This document shows positions 8,988 to 16,366 of a stretch of DNA of 64,000 nt, piece by piece (within the stretch, counting starts at the first letter, position 1; the number at the start of each line of letters is the position of its first letter). The translations under genes were made by a program, and so were the position numbers. Under the pieces are notes generated by a model. The model was not told where the DNA came from. It worked only from the letters and a program-made list of their open reading frames with translations, and did no database searches. The stretch lies in NCBI RefSeq assembly GCF_000024425.1, contig NC_013946.1, forward strand, positions 62,001 through 126,000, given 5' to 3'. The DNA is from Meiothermus ruber DSM 1279 (GTDB lineage: Bacteria; Deinococcota; Deinococci; Deinococcales; Thermaceae).

Positions 8988-9050
8988 GGCAGGTCAAAGC
9001 GGCCCTAAAGTACACCCCGGCAGGCTGCTTTGACCTGCCGGGGTGTACTT
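8988..9050 (-). promoter_or_regulatory. Pair of mutually exclusive hairpins after the packaging ATPase
   Basis: A 17-bp perfect stem (9008-9024 with 9034-9050, 9-base loop) lies just downstream of the ATPase stop. The 13 bases at 8988-9000 are also the exact reverse complement of 9027-9039, inside the first hairpin. The two pairings therefore exclude each other. There is no T run, so it is not a standard terminator. It may set the ratio of ATPase to capsid messages or act as an RNA processing signal. Confidence 0.7.
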
Positions 9051-9063
9051 GTTGCGTCTGGCT

Positions 9064-9738
9064 CTACAAACGCACCCACATCCTGCGCCGGGGGTTTTGG
9101 GGGTTGCGCAGCACCAGGCCCCCCTCTTCCCGATCCAGGTTCTTTACACCGTACTCCGGGGGCAGGCCGTCGTCCGGGCGGGCCAGGGTGCGCACCCGCT
9201 CGCCCAGCTCGGGGAAGTGCTCGGAAACTGCCCGCACGTCGTTGGGCTCGGTGACCCGGAAGGTGACCAGGTGGGAGGCCTGCTTGCGCACGCCGGGGTC
9301 TATCCCCCCGGTGAGGCCCTGGAGCATCTGGGTCACGAAGATGGCGTTGTGCCCGGCCTCGCGCCCCCCGGTGAGCACCTCAAACAGTCCCTTGGGCACC
9401 GCCCCCCGGGGGAAGAAGTGGTAGGCCTCGTCCACCAGCAACAAAACATCCCGCTGGCGCATGATCTCCGCTCCCAGGGCATCCAGGAAAGCGCGCGGGT
9501 CGTAGCCCGTGACGTGGAAGAAGACCCTGCTGTGACGCCGCAGGGCCCGGCTTGGATCGCCTTCTTCCTTTACCCGGAAGCGGGCCTCGCAAAGGTCGGA
9601 GAACTCCGTTTTGCGGTTGACGATGACCAGCTTTCGGAAGCGCCCCACCATGCGAAGCAGGATTTGACGGGCCAGGGTGGACTTCCCCGACCCCGACTTG
9701 CCCACGATGAGGATGCGGAAGGTCTGTCTACCGGCCAC
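9064..9738 (-). CDS. FtsK/HerA-type viral genome-packaging ATPase
   Basis: A 224-residue P-loop ATPase. Walker A (GKSGSGKST) lies at residues 13-21, Walker B (VLLLVDEAYHF) near residue 100, and a Gln-containing sensor region (AIFVTQMLQGLTGG) after it. This short, single-domain form is the A32/FtsK-HerA packaging ATPase shared by membrane-containing icosahedral viruses, which pumps DNA into preformed particles. I prefer the GTG at 9738, seven bases after a GGAG, over the TTG at 9744. The start lies inside the end of the toxin gene, so expression is probably coupled. This is the strongest single viral marker of the element. Confidence 0.85.
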   Translation of the reverse strand: MAGRQTFRILIVGKSGSGKSTLARQILLRMVGRFRKLVIVNRKTEFSDLCEARFRVKEEGDPSRALRRHSRVFFHVTGYDPRAFLDALGAEIMRQRDVLLLVDEAYHFFPRGAVPKGLFEVLTGGREAGHNAIFVTQMLQGLTGGIDPGVRKQASHLVTFRVTEPNDVRAVSEHFPELGERVRTLARPDDGLPPEYGVKNLDREEGGLVLRNPQNPRRRMWVRL

Positions 9739-10192
9739 GCTCAAACTCCGGAATGGCTACAACCTGGACTTTTTCTTTTTTTGCGGCTTGATAAAGGGTT
9801 TTGTCCAAAGTAAAAAACCGCAGCTTGCGGAAAGTTTGCATAGCTAAGGTGGCGGCCAGGTGTACGGCATCTGCCCCTTTGAGGGGGTGATTTTGGCATA
9901 GGTCAAAAGCTTTTTTACAAACCGTTCTCGAGACTGGAAGTACTAGCCAGTTTTCCAGGTTATCTAGCAAGAAAGATTGTATTTTTTTTCTATCAAGCTT
10001 ACTCAGGCTTTTGTTTCGAACCATGGCTCCTGTTGCACCAGCTATCTCAGGCACAACCAGATTACAAATTCCAATGTATTTGGCTTCTTGGTAAAGCGAT
10101 AAAGCCAAGTGACTGAAGCGTTCCTGAGTGTGTATTTGGATTAGCGCACCTGTATCGAAGACAACAAGCTCAACGTCGTTGTTCTTTGACAT
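9728..10192 (-). CDS. PIN-domain toxin (VapC-like)
   Basis: A 154-residue PIN-domain protein, a likely Mg-dependent RNase of the VapC type. Acidic residues sit at the expected places: VVFDTGALI near the N-terminus, VVPEIAGA in the middle, KGADAVHLAA, and FFTLDKTL near the C-terminus. The ATG at 10192 is preferred over an upstream TTG. It overlaps the small upstream gene by 23 bases and the ATPase start by 11. The DNA is much more AT-rich than the neighbouring viral genes, suggesting later acquisition. Placement inside a virion operon is unusual. Confidence 0.82.
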   Translation of the reverse strand: MSKNNDVELVVFDTGALIQIHTQERFSHLALSLYQEAKYIGICNLVVPEIAGATGAMVRNKSLSKLDRKKIQSFLLDNLENWLVLPVSRTVCKKAFDLCQNHPLKGADAVHLAATLAMQTFRKLRFFTLDKTLYQAAKKEKVQVVAIPEFERGR

Positions 10193-10349
10193 ACTCAAGC
10201 GAGCCTTTTTTGCCTTTCAGTTTGACTTGAGGGGGCAGAGGCCTTTTTTGTGGGTTAGCAGGTTCAACGACAACAAAATCATTTGCCCAAGAATCTGGGT
10301 TAGGGCCAATTGTTTTTGGTTTGGGCGTTTTGAGGGTTGAACGCTTCAT
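10170..10349 (-). CDS. Probable antitoxin partner of the PIN toxin
   Basis: A 59-residue, very basic and Pro/Lys-rich protein (start MKRSTLKTPKPKTIGPNPDS). Its end overlaps the toxin start by 23 bases in another frame, the usual layout for a VapB-VapC pair. I see no clear ribbon-helix-helix or AbrB fold in the sequence, so the antitoxin family is not recognised. The role is inferred from size, charge and overlap. The DNA is AT-rich like the toxin gene. Confidence 0.65.
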   Translation of the reverse strand: MKRSTLKTPKPKTIGPNPDSWANDFVVVEPANPQKRPLPPQVKLKGKKGSLEYVKEQRR

Positions 10350-10361
10350 ACTCCCAGCCTA

Positions 10362-10556
10362 TCACACCTGGTATTGCTGCCACAGTTCCCACCCTGCCCA
10401 GGCGGCCAGGGCGAAGGCGACCACGGCCTGGGCGGTCTCGCACTTGGGGCAGCCCTGCCCTTCGCGCAGGTTCTTTAGGCGGCCCAGGCCCAGGTAGAGG
10501 CTACCGGCCAGCACGGCGATGGGGAAGGCGTTGTTTTTGATGGCATCAAAATTCAC
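10362..10556 (-). CDS. Small provirus membrane protein with CPKC motif
   Basis: A 64-residue protein with two hydrophobic segments (about residues 11-25 and 43-60) joined by a polar turn holding LREGQGCPKCETAQ. The two Cys might bind metal or form a disulfide. The hairpin of two short membrane segments is holin-like, and the gene overlaps the amidase gene upstream by four bases (ATGA), which supports a lysis pairing. The function is inferred. Confidence 0.6.
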   Translation of the reverse strand: MNFDAIKNNAFPIAVLAGSLYLGLGRLKNLREGQGCPKCETAQAVVAFALAAWAGWELWQQYQV

Positions 10557-11149
10557 ACCACTACCTCCTGCACGTAGGACGCTATAGGAGACGCGACGGC
10601 TTGAGCCCGTGCAATCCGCTCTTCCCGCGAAACAGGGCGCGTGGGGCCAAACTCCACCAGCACCGCCGGGCCTGGAAAGTCGTCAATGTAGAGCCGGCCA
10701 AACCGACTGGCAGATGAAGGGCGAACCCATGCCCCTCTCAGAACTGCGGCAATCCGTTCAGCCAGGCTCCGGGATAGCGGATGCGCGGAATAGTACACCC
10801 CAGGGCCCGGAGCGGTGGGGGTGTCGTGGTGCACACTGACAAAAACCCGGGCTCCCTGCGCCTGGGCCATGCGGGTTCTCTCGGCCAGCGGCACAAACAC
10901 GTCTGTGGTGCGGGTGAAGCCCACCGTGTAGCCCAGGGCCACCAGGTACTCCTTGAGGGTGAGGGCCTGCGCCAGGTTGAGATCGCTTTCGCGGGTTCCC
11001 GAATTGGGATCCACCGCCCCAGGGTCGCGCCCACCGTGCCCAGGGTCTAAAACCAGATATGCACTTTTTCTAGGCCTGGGCTGGTTCATCAGCACTACCC
11101 CCAGCAGGAGGATTAGGAGCACTCCGAGCCCGTATTTCCTGAACTGCAC
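10553..11149 (-). CDS. Membrane-anchored N-acetylmuramoyl-L-alanine amidase
   Basis: A 198-residue Amidase_3-type protein with an N-terminal membrane segment (about residues 7-21). The zinc site is visible: His in LDPGHGGRDPGA (residues 34-45), Glu in the following RESDLNLA, His in VSVHHDTP, and the catalytic Glu in VLVEFGPT. It cleaves the bond between muramic acid and L-alanine in peptidoglycan. With the transglycosylase at the operon end, the element has two wall-cutting enzymes. A cellular amidase origin is possible, but the position is within the viral operon. Confidence 0.85.
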   Translation of the reverse strand: MQFRKYGLGVLLILLLGVVLMNQPRPRKSAYLVLDPGHGGRDPGAVDPNSGTRESDLNLAQALTLKEYLVALGYTVGFTRTTDVFVPLAERTRMAQAQGARVFVSVHHDTPTAPGPGVYYSAHPLSRSLAERIAAVLRGAWVRPSSASRFGRLYIDDFPGPAVLVEFGPTRPVSREERIARAQAVASPIASYVQEVVV

Positions 11150-11603
11150 GCATACCTCCGTAGACGCTCATGGCCATCACCCCCGCCCCCAGCAGGATGC
11201 GCAGCCAGGGGGGCAGATGCTCCACGCCCCCTTGCAGCGGCAGGCGGTTCTTGCCGATGCCGTAGGCGGCCAGGGCCTCCCCCACCTTGAGCGCGTCCAG
11301 CACTGGTGCGGGAGGGAGCATGGGGAGTACGCCCCCCTGAAAAGCCCGGGTGAAGGCTTCCACTTCTTCCTGGGTTTGCAGCCTCAGCCCCAGGATTAGC
11401 ATCCAGGTAGCCCCCTGAACCAGATCGGCCCCGGTAAAGGGTTCGATGGATGGGGGTTCGGGGGGAAGGTCGGAAAAAGAGGCCTCCCCCTGGTTGTCTT
11501 CTATGTTCTGGAAGCCTTCGTCAGTAGATGATGGGGCCGGATCCGGAAACCGCAGAACCGCCGGTTCTGTTTCCGCCGCAGTTCCCACAGGGGGTTGTTG
11601 CAC
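11070..11603 (-). CDS. Provirus membrane protein, GTG start with strong Shine-Dalgarno
   Basis: A 177-residue protein beginning with GTG, seven bases after AAAGGAGG, so the start is well supported even though it lies 83 bases inside the upstream gene. The first 55 residues are acidic and Pro/Ser-rich. Hydrophobic stretches follow near 60-75 and 130-148 (LRILLGAGVMAMSVYGG). A Pro/Ala-rich tail ends the protein. It overlaps the amidase start by 80 bases. No family is recognised; probably a virion membrane protein. Confidence 0.6.
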   Translation of the reverse strand: MQQPPVGTAAETEPAVLRFPDPAPSSTDEGFQNIEDNQGEASFSDLPPEPPSIEPFTGADLVQGATWMLILGLRLQTQEEVEAFTRAFQGGVLPMLPPAPVLDALKVGEALAAYGIGKNRLPLQGGVEHLPPWLRILLGAGVMAMSVYGGMRAVQEIRARSAPNPPAGGSADEPAQA

Positions 11604-11934
11604 CGGTGCCTCCTTTCATACCCAGGACTGCCGCAGCCACTACCAGCACCGCACCCAGAACGGCCACGGCGTACCCCTGAACAGATTTGGGAGTAGGTTT
11701 GGGGTTGGCAGGCTCGGCTTTTTCTTTGGAAACCTTTTCCGAAGGGTTTTCGTTTTCAACCGCCGCTGTTTTTGGCATGGATACCTCGGGCTGTGATTCC
11801 ACTGCCTGGGTCACAACGGGATCGAGTTCGTCTGGCCCCAGGGGAACGGCCTCCACCTGGCGGGGCGCTTCGGGTTGCAAAGCTGGCATCTCCACCGGTT
11901 CTGCCAACAGTGGTTCTGGCAGCCTTAGGGTCAT
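11521..11934 (-). CDS. Provirus protein with Pro/Glu-rich head and C-terminal membrane segment
   Basis: A 137-residue protein. The first 85 residues are Pro, Glu and Val-rich low complexity. A membrane segment at about 88-107 (AVAVLGAVLVVAAAVLG) precedes a Gly/Thr-rich tail with CGNCGG. The tail is encoded by DNA that also holds the start and ribosome-binding site of the next gene. No known family; position suggests a structural or accessory viral protein. Confidence 0.55.
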   Translation of the reverse strand: MTLRLPEPLLAEPVEMPALQPEAPRQVEAVPLGPDELDPVVTQAVESQPEVSMPKTAAVENENPSEKVSKEKAEPANPKPTPKSVQGYAVAVLGAVLVVAAAVLGMKGGTGATTPCGNCGGNRTGGSAVSGSGPIIY

Positions 11935-11937
11935 GGT

Positions 11938-12450
11938 TTACCTCCTGCCTCTGGGCCAAACCGCCAGGGCCAGAACGCCTATGCCCAGGGCGGCTAGGCC
12001 CACGCCGGAGCCAGTGACCGCTACCGAGCGGGCCGGCTCGGGCACGAGCTGCACGGTCTCTTTGATGGTGGCTACGATGCGCCAGGTTAGATACAGAATC
12101 GCTATGACCGCTGCTGCGGTGAAAATGGCTGGCAGCGCGGGAAGGAAGGCGGGCTGGATCAGGTCATCCGGGGTATACCAGCTTAAGGCCGGGGTTATGG
12201 CCCACGGATCCTGGGCCCCCGAGGTGGAGGCGGTGGGGGTGGCGGTTACCTGGAGCCGGATCACCAGGTCGCTGCCTTTTTTACCCCAGTCCAACACTTT
12301 TATACTCGAGCCGTATTTTGCTTGCAGCGCTCGTTCTAGGTCGGATCGGGTTACCCGCGAAATATCGCCACTTTGGTGGGCTAATACGATCTCATAGGTG
12401 CCCGGCCCAAGTGGCTTGTCTGAATTTACAGGCACGCGTTGAAAAGCCAT
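11938..12450 (-). CDS. Provirus two-span membrane protein
   Basis: A 170-residue protein from the ATG at 12450 (MAFQRVPVNSDKPLGPGTYE). An upstream TTG would run the coding sequence through a strong hairpin, so I reject it. A soluble, mixed alpha/beta N-terminal part of about 75 residues precedes two membrane segments (about 105-125 and 145-163). The first half could bind nucleic acid or a partner protein, but no family is recognised. Confidence 0.55.
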   Translation of the reverse strand: MAFQRVPVNSDKPLGPGTYEIVLAHQSGDISRVTRSDLERALQAKYGSSIKVLDWGKKGSDLVIRLQVTATPTASTSGAQDPWAITPALSWYTPDDLIQPAFLPALPAIFTAAAVIAILYLTWRIVATIKETVQLVPEPARSVAVTGSGVGLAALGIGVLALAVWPRGRR

Positions 12451-12477
12451 GCTTTCAGGCTTGCCCGGTTGCGCTGC

Positions 12478-12550
12478 AGAATCAAGCGCAGAGCGGAGGT
12501 GCAAAACGACGGTGCAGGTGGGCTTGCCCACCTGCCGGTGCAAAGCGGCC
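12478..12550 (-). repeat. Second copy of the provirus intergenic hairpin motif
   Basis: A 10-bp stem with a two-base loop (12514-12535) lies between the HhH gene and the next gene. Its flanks share pieces with the intergenic element at 8958-9050: both contain AAGCGCA, then AGGTGCAAA followed by a CG-rich patch, and later CAAAGCGGCCC. Two diverged copies of one structured element inside the provirus are likely. Confidence 0.6.
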
Positions 12551-12555
12551 CAGGC

Positions 12556-12849
12556 TTAGGTCGCTTTCTTTTGGTGTAGCCGACGTACTATTTCCACCAG
12601 CGCTGCCAGCTTGCCAATAACCCCCCTACCCACGCCGGGTAGGGATTCCAGGTCGCGGATGTCCCAGCCGTGGATGTTGCGGATGTCGCCCCCAAGAGCC
12701 TGGCCGATGGAACGGGCGGCCTGGAGATTCCCGAAAAGGGCGTAGAGCAGCATTTCTAGGGGTTGGCTTTCTAGCGGAACGGGCTCGCGCTTGCGAGAGG
12801 CCAGGTCGAGCAGGCGGCGTGAAGGGCGTCCTTTGCGTATGTCTTCCAT
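12556..12849 (-). CDS. Helix-hairpin-helix protein similar to the N-terminal part of RadC
   Basis: A 97-residue protein. After a basic start (MEDIRKGRPSRRLLD) it shows LEMLLYALFGNLQAA, and then IRDLESLPGVGRGVIGKLAA, a helix-hairpin-helix DNA-binding motif. This layout matches the N-terminal domain of RadC/UPF0758 proteins without the C-terminal JAB/MPN domain. It is the only recognisable DNA-binding protein of the element, so it might act in replication, segregation or gene control. The family link is from motif memory only. Confidence 0.6.
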   Translation of the reverse strand: MEDIRKGRPSRRLLDLASRKREPVPLESQPLEMLLYALFGNLQAARSIGQALGGDIRNIHGWDIRDLESLPGVGRGVIGKLAALVEIVRRLHQKKAT

Positions 12850-12853
12850 GCGC

Positions 12854-13225
12854 TTACCTCAGGTTGAGCACCGGGCAGTCGTCGAGCTGCACGGCGGTGG
12901 CTGGGCCAGGGGTGCGGATGCGGTACTCACCACCGCTGCCCACCTCCGGGGTGGCGGCGGTGATGTTGCCCTGGTCGGTGTAGACCAGGATGCGTTCTGC
13001 CGAGCCGGTGATGGTCAGGCGAATTTCGTTGGCGCCCTGCGCTACCTGGGTGATCTGGCCCAGGCAGTTGGTAGGGGTGGCGGTGGGTGCTGGGGTGGTG
13101 GCGGGTGCAGGCGCTTGGGTCACCAGGGGTTCTTCGGGTTGGGGCCGGGTGAAGAGGAAGGCGAAGTACCCGATTAGCACGGTCAGCAGCACCAGGCGCA
13201 GCGGGTTGAGTTTCTTATCGTTCAT
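12854..13225 (-). CDS. First gene of the provirus: single-span protein with secreted C-terminal domain
   Basis: A 123-residue protein. A basic N-terminus (MNDKKLNPLR) precedes a membrane segment (about residues 11-25), a Pro/Thr/Ala linker (about 30-52), and a small domain with two Cys and beta-type sequence. It could also be a host protein, since it lies at the edge of the element. It is placed with the virus because of strand, tight spacing and similarity of layout to the other viral membrane proteins. Confidence 0.55.
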   Translation of the reverse strand: MNDKKLNPLRLVLLTVLIGYFAFLFTRPQPEEPLVTQAPAPATTPAPTATPTNCLGQITQVAQGANEIRLTITGSAERILVYTDQGNITAATPEVGSGGEYRIRTPGPATAVQLDDCPVLNLR

Positions 13226-13306
13226 GCTTCTAGTCTAGGGTAGCAAATTTTTGAGGCGGCCCACGTTCGGGACAAAAGTCCAGACAACCCATGGCATCTT
13301 AGGGTC

Positions 13307-13813
13307 ATGGAGAGGCTGCAGCGAACACCCCGCCTGTTCGACCGCCTTGACCGCAGAATTACCTTCTTTTTAGCCCGCAACAGCCTGGGTGTGCTGCGGG
13401 TGAGCCTGGGGTTGGTTTTCCTTTGGTTTGGCCTGCTGAAATTTTTCCCGGGGCTCAGCCCGGCTCAAGATCTTGCGGGGCGCACCATCGAGGTGCTCTC
13501 TTTCGGGTTGGTTCCACCTGCCTGGGGGCTTCTGATACTGGCTGCGTGGGAAAGCCTGATCGGTCTTGGACTGATCTTTGCGCAACCGCACAGTTTTGTG
13601 ATGCGAGCTACCCTGCTGCTTATGGCTTTGCAGATGCTGGGCACGCTCTTGCCGATTTTCTTCTTTCCGGCGGAAGTGTTTACCCGTTTTCCCTACGCGC
13701 CCACTTTAGAGGGGCAGTACATCATCAAAAACCTGGTGCTGGTGGCGGCCGCCATGGTGGTTGGAGCGACGGTGCGTGGGGGGTATTTGAAGCCAGAGCC
13801 CGCTGAGTCGTAG
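13307..13813 (+). CDS. DoxX-like membrane protein
   Basis: A 168-residue inner-membrane protein with four probable spans. The N-terminal part has SLGVLRVSLGLVFLWFGLLK, typical for DoxX/SURF4-type proteins; PGLSPAQDL follows and later PFAPTLEGQYIIKN-like text appears as YAPTLEGQYIIKN. Members of this group are linked to thiol or oxygen metabolism in some bacteria, but the substrate here is unknown. The ATG at 13307 directly precedes the first helix. The gene converges on hrpB with a gap of six bases. It is the first host gene after the provirus. Confidence 0.75.
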   Translation: MERLQRTPRLFDRLDRRITFFLARNSLGVLRVSLGLVFLWFGLLKFFPGLSPAQDLAGRTIEVLSFGLVPPAWGLLILAAWESLIGLGLIFAQPHSFVMRATLLLMALQMLGTLLPIFFFPAEVFTRFPYAPTLEGQYIIKNLVLVAAAMVVGATVRGGYLKPEPAES

Positions 13814-13819
13814 GCGTTT

Positions 13820-16300
13820 TCACCGCGGCTTGGTTTTCCGGGTGGGTTCGGCATTCCAGGGGTCTTCGGGCCAGGGGTGCTTGCTGTAGCGCCCGCGCAA
13901 CTCCTTGCGCACCTCGGGGTAGGTGTTGTTCCAGAAGCTCTTGAGATCCTGGGTTACCTGGATGGGCCGCCCGGCGGGGGAGAGCAGGTGCAGCAAAACC
14001 GGGGTGCGGCCCTCGTTGACGGTGGGGGTATCGGCCAGGCCAAAGAGCTCCTGCAGCTTGACCGCCAGTACCGGCGGGCTGCCATCGGGGCTGTAGGTGA
14101 GCTTGATTTTGGAGCCGCTGGGCACCTCGAGCCGCGTGGGAGCCAGGGCCTCCAGGCGGGCTGGGAGCGGCCAGGGTAAAAGCCCGCCCAGCAGGCTTTG
14201 GAGCTCGAGCCGGCCAAAGTCCTCGCGGCGCGAGACCCCGTCCAGCCAGGGGGCCAACCAGTCCTCGAGGGTCTCCAGCAGGTGGGCATCGGAGACGTCG
14301 GGCCAGCCTTCCTGGGGCCGCCAACTGCGCAGGCTCAGCACGCGGGCCTGCCACTGGCGCAGCGCTTCCGTCCAGGGCAGAAGCCCCAAACCCTCGCTGC
14401 GAACTGCCCGGCACAGCACCTCGCGGCGCCTGGCGGGCTCGAGGCGGGCCAGGGGCTCTTTGGATAGCACCACCTCCCCAATCCGCAGCTCTCGCTGGGC
14501 CAGCAGAACCCCGTTGCGGGCATCCCAGGCGATATGCTCCACGGGACGGGCCCGGGGGGCCAGGTGCTCGGGTTCGACCGGCGCTGCCAGAAAGATGCGC
14601 CCTTCCTCCTGACCGGCGTCCAGATGGGCTACGGCCAGCCAGGGGGTGCCGGCCAGGGGGTCGTCCTCGCCCAGCCGCACCCCGCGCCCCCCCGAGAGCC
14701 GGTAGCGCAGGCGGTCGCCTTCGCGCAGGTGGGCCAGGCGGTCGGGGTAGGCCTGGGCCACCAGCAGGCCCACCATGTGCGGCTCGGGGGGGCGGTTGTC
14801 GGCCGTCACCCCCAGCCGTTTGCGCCACTCCTGGCTGAGGCGCTCCACCCGGGACAGCACACCGGTCTCGGCGCTGTGCAAAGCCTGCCGGGTCTGGCGC
14901 CAGTGCCGCAGGGCTTCGATGCGCAGGCCCAGGTCGGCCCCAGTTTCGCGGGGCAGGGGGTCGCGCTCCTCCAGCAGCGCCGCCAGGTCAGTGGCGAGGG
15001 CGCCCTGCCCCAAAGCCAGGCCTTCCAGCAGCAAATGGGCCAGCCGGGGGTGGGTGGGCCACTCGAGCAGGGCCTTGCCCCGCTCGGTCAGGGTGGGGCC
15101 TTCCAGCGCCCCCAGGGCCTCGAGCAGATCGCGGGCCTGCCGGAGGGCCCCGGCGGGGGGTGGTGTGACCCAGTCCAGGGCGAAAGGATCCTGCACCCCC
15201 CAGCGGGCCAGCTCGAGCACCAGCGAGGCCAGATCGGCTTCCAGAATCTCCGGCCGGCGCTGGGGCAGGAGCTGTGCATCGGTGGCCGGGCTCCACAGGC
15301 GGTAGCAGACCCCCGGCCCCAGGCGCCCGGCCCGCCCGGCCCGCTGCTGGGCGGCGTCGCGGGTGACCCGCACGGTGACCAGACGGGTGAGGCCGCTTCG
15401 GGCCTCGAAGCGGGGCAGCCTCGAGTACCCCGAGTCCACCACCACCCGGATGCCCTCGATGGTCAGGCTGGTCTCGGCAATGGAGGTCGCCAGCACCACC
15501 TTGCGGCGCGCCGGGTCGGGCAGGATGGCGGCCTGCTGGGCGGCCAGCGGCAGGTCGCCGTAGAGCGGGGTGATTTTAATTTCGGGATGCCGTTCCGTCA
15601 GCAGCCGCTCCACCCGGGTAATCTCGCCCACCCCCGGCAGAAAGACCAGCACATCGCCCGCCTGCTCGGCCAAAGCCCGCGAGACCGCACCGGCCACCAC
15701 CCCCGGCAGGGGGCCCTCGGGGTCTTTGGGCAGGTAGCGAATCTCTACCGGGTACTGCCGCCCTTCCGCCGTCAGGACGGGGGCTTGCAAAAACGCGCCC
15801 AGCCCCTCTGCGTCCAGGGTGGCCGACATCAGCAAGAGGCGCAGATCCGGGCGCAGGGCCTGCTGCACCTCGCGGCACAGCACCAGCCCCAGATCGGCCT
15901 GGAGGCTGCGCTCGTGGAACTCGTCGAAGAGGATCAGCCCCACCCCTTCCAGGCCGGGGTCTTGCTGTAGCCGGCGGGTCAGGATGCCCTCGGTGAGCAC
16001 CTCGATGCGGGTGGCGGGCCCCACCCGGCGCTCGAAGCGCACCTGGTAGCCCACGGTCTGGCCCACCGGCTCCCCCAGCAGGTCGGCCATGCGCGCCGCC
16101 ACGTTGCGGGCGGCCAGGCGGCGGGGCTGTAGCATCCAGATCTTCTGGCCCTCGAGCCAGGGCTCCTTCAGCAGTTCCAGCGGCAGCAGCGTGCTCTTGC
16201 CCGCGCCGGGCGGGGCTTGCAGGACGACCGTGCGGTGCGTGCCCAGGGCTTTTCGCAAGGCAGGCAGAACGGTATAGATGGGCAGACTAGCGTCCTTCAT
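13820..16300 (-). CDS. hrpB: ATP-dependent RNA helicase HrpB
   Basis: An 826-residue DEAH/RHA helicase. Walker A (PPGAGKST) is at residues 30-37, DEFHER near 126-131, and the SAT motif (LLMSATLD) follows. A helicase-C domain comes next with QRAGRAGR, then the long HrpB-specific C-terminal region. The length is normal for HrpB. These proteins unwind RNA or remodel ribonucleoproteins; the exact role of HrpB in bacteria is not settled. It is well conserved, with many CTCGAG sites in its DNA as expected for host genes. Confidence 0.93.
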   Translation of the reverse strand: MKDASLPIYTVLPALRKALGTHRTVVLQAPPGAGKSTLLPLELLKEPWLEGQKIWMLQPRRLAARNVAARMADLLGEPVGQTVGYQVRFERRVGPATRIEVLTEGILTRRLQQDPGLEGVGLILFDEFHERSLQADLGLVLCREVQQALRPDLRLLLMSATLDAEGLGAFLQAPVLTAEGRQYPVEIRYLPKDPEGPLPGVVAGAVSRALAEQAGDVLVFLPGVGEITRVERLLTERHPEIKITPLYGDLPLAAQQAAILPDPARRKVVLATSIAETSLTIEGIRVVVDSGYSRLPRFEARSGLTRLVTVRVTRDAAQQRAGRAGRLGPGVCYRLWSPATDAQLLPQRRPEILEADLASLVLELARWGVQDPFALDWVTPPPAGALRQARDLLEALGALEGPTLTERGKALLEWPTHPRLAHLLLEGLALGQGALATDLAALLEERDPLPRETGADLGLRIEALRHWRQTRQALHSAETGVLSRVERLSQEWRKRLGVTADNRPPEPHMVGLLVAQAYPDRLAHLREGDRLRYRLSGGRGVRLGEDDPLAGTPWLAVAHLDAGQEEGRIFLAAPVEPEHLAPRARPVEHIAWDARNGVLLAQRELRIGEVVLSKEPLARLEPARRREVLCRAVRSEGLGLLPWTEALRQWQARVLSLRSWRPQEGWPDVSDAHLLETLEDWLAPWLDGVSRREDFGRLELQSLLGGLLPWPLPARLEALAPTRLEVPSGSKIKLTYSPDGSPPVLAVKLQELFGLADTPTVNEGRTPVLLHLLSPAGRPIQVTQDLKSFWNNTYPEVRKELRGRYSKHPWPEDPWNAEPTRKTKPR

Positions 16301-16366
16301 GGCCCCAACTTCCCCTGGTATTTTTGCACAGGCCCGGGCGGGCCGGGGTGCTAACCTGGGCGTAAT

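Larger units (their letters stand above)
2795..13225 (-). mobile_element. P23-77-like provirus or viral remnant beside tRNA-Arg
   Basis: About 24 genes run in one direction, most abutting or overlapping by a few bases. Most are small proteins with one membrane segment. The order packaging ATPase, small membrane protein, candidate small capsid protein (169 aa), candidate large capsid protein (291 aa), then many small membrane proteins, fits what I remember of Thermus virus P23-77 and relatives: icosahedral, internal membrane, two single-beta-barrel major capsid proteins. Two peptidoglycan-degrading enzymes fit entry or lysis. I counted CTCGAG only five times here, against about 3-3.6 per kb in neighbouring host DNA, which supports foreign origin. 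No integrase, polymerase, replication initiator or right attachment repeat was found. The borders are set by the outermost genes and are approximate. Confidence 0.8.

Noticed and set aside
13226-13310. Right attachment site repeating the tRNA-Arg 3' end
   Set aside because: I looked for the T-arm and acceptor sequence beyond the provirus. Only a short AGTCCAG match exists near 13288, too short to support an attachment repeat.
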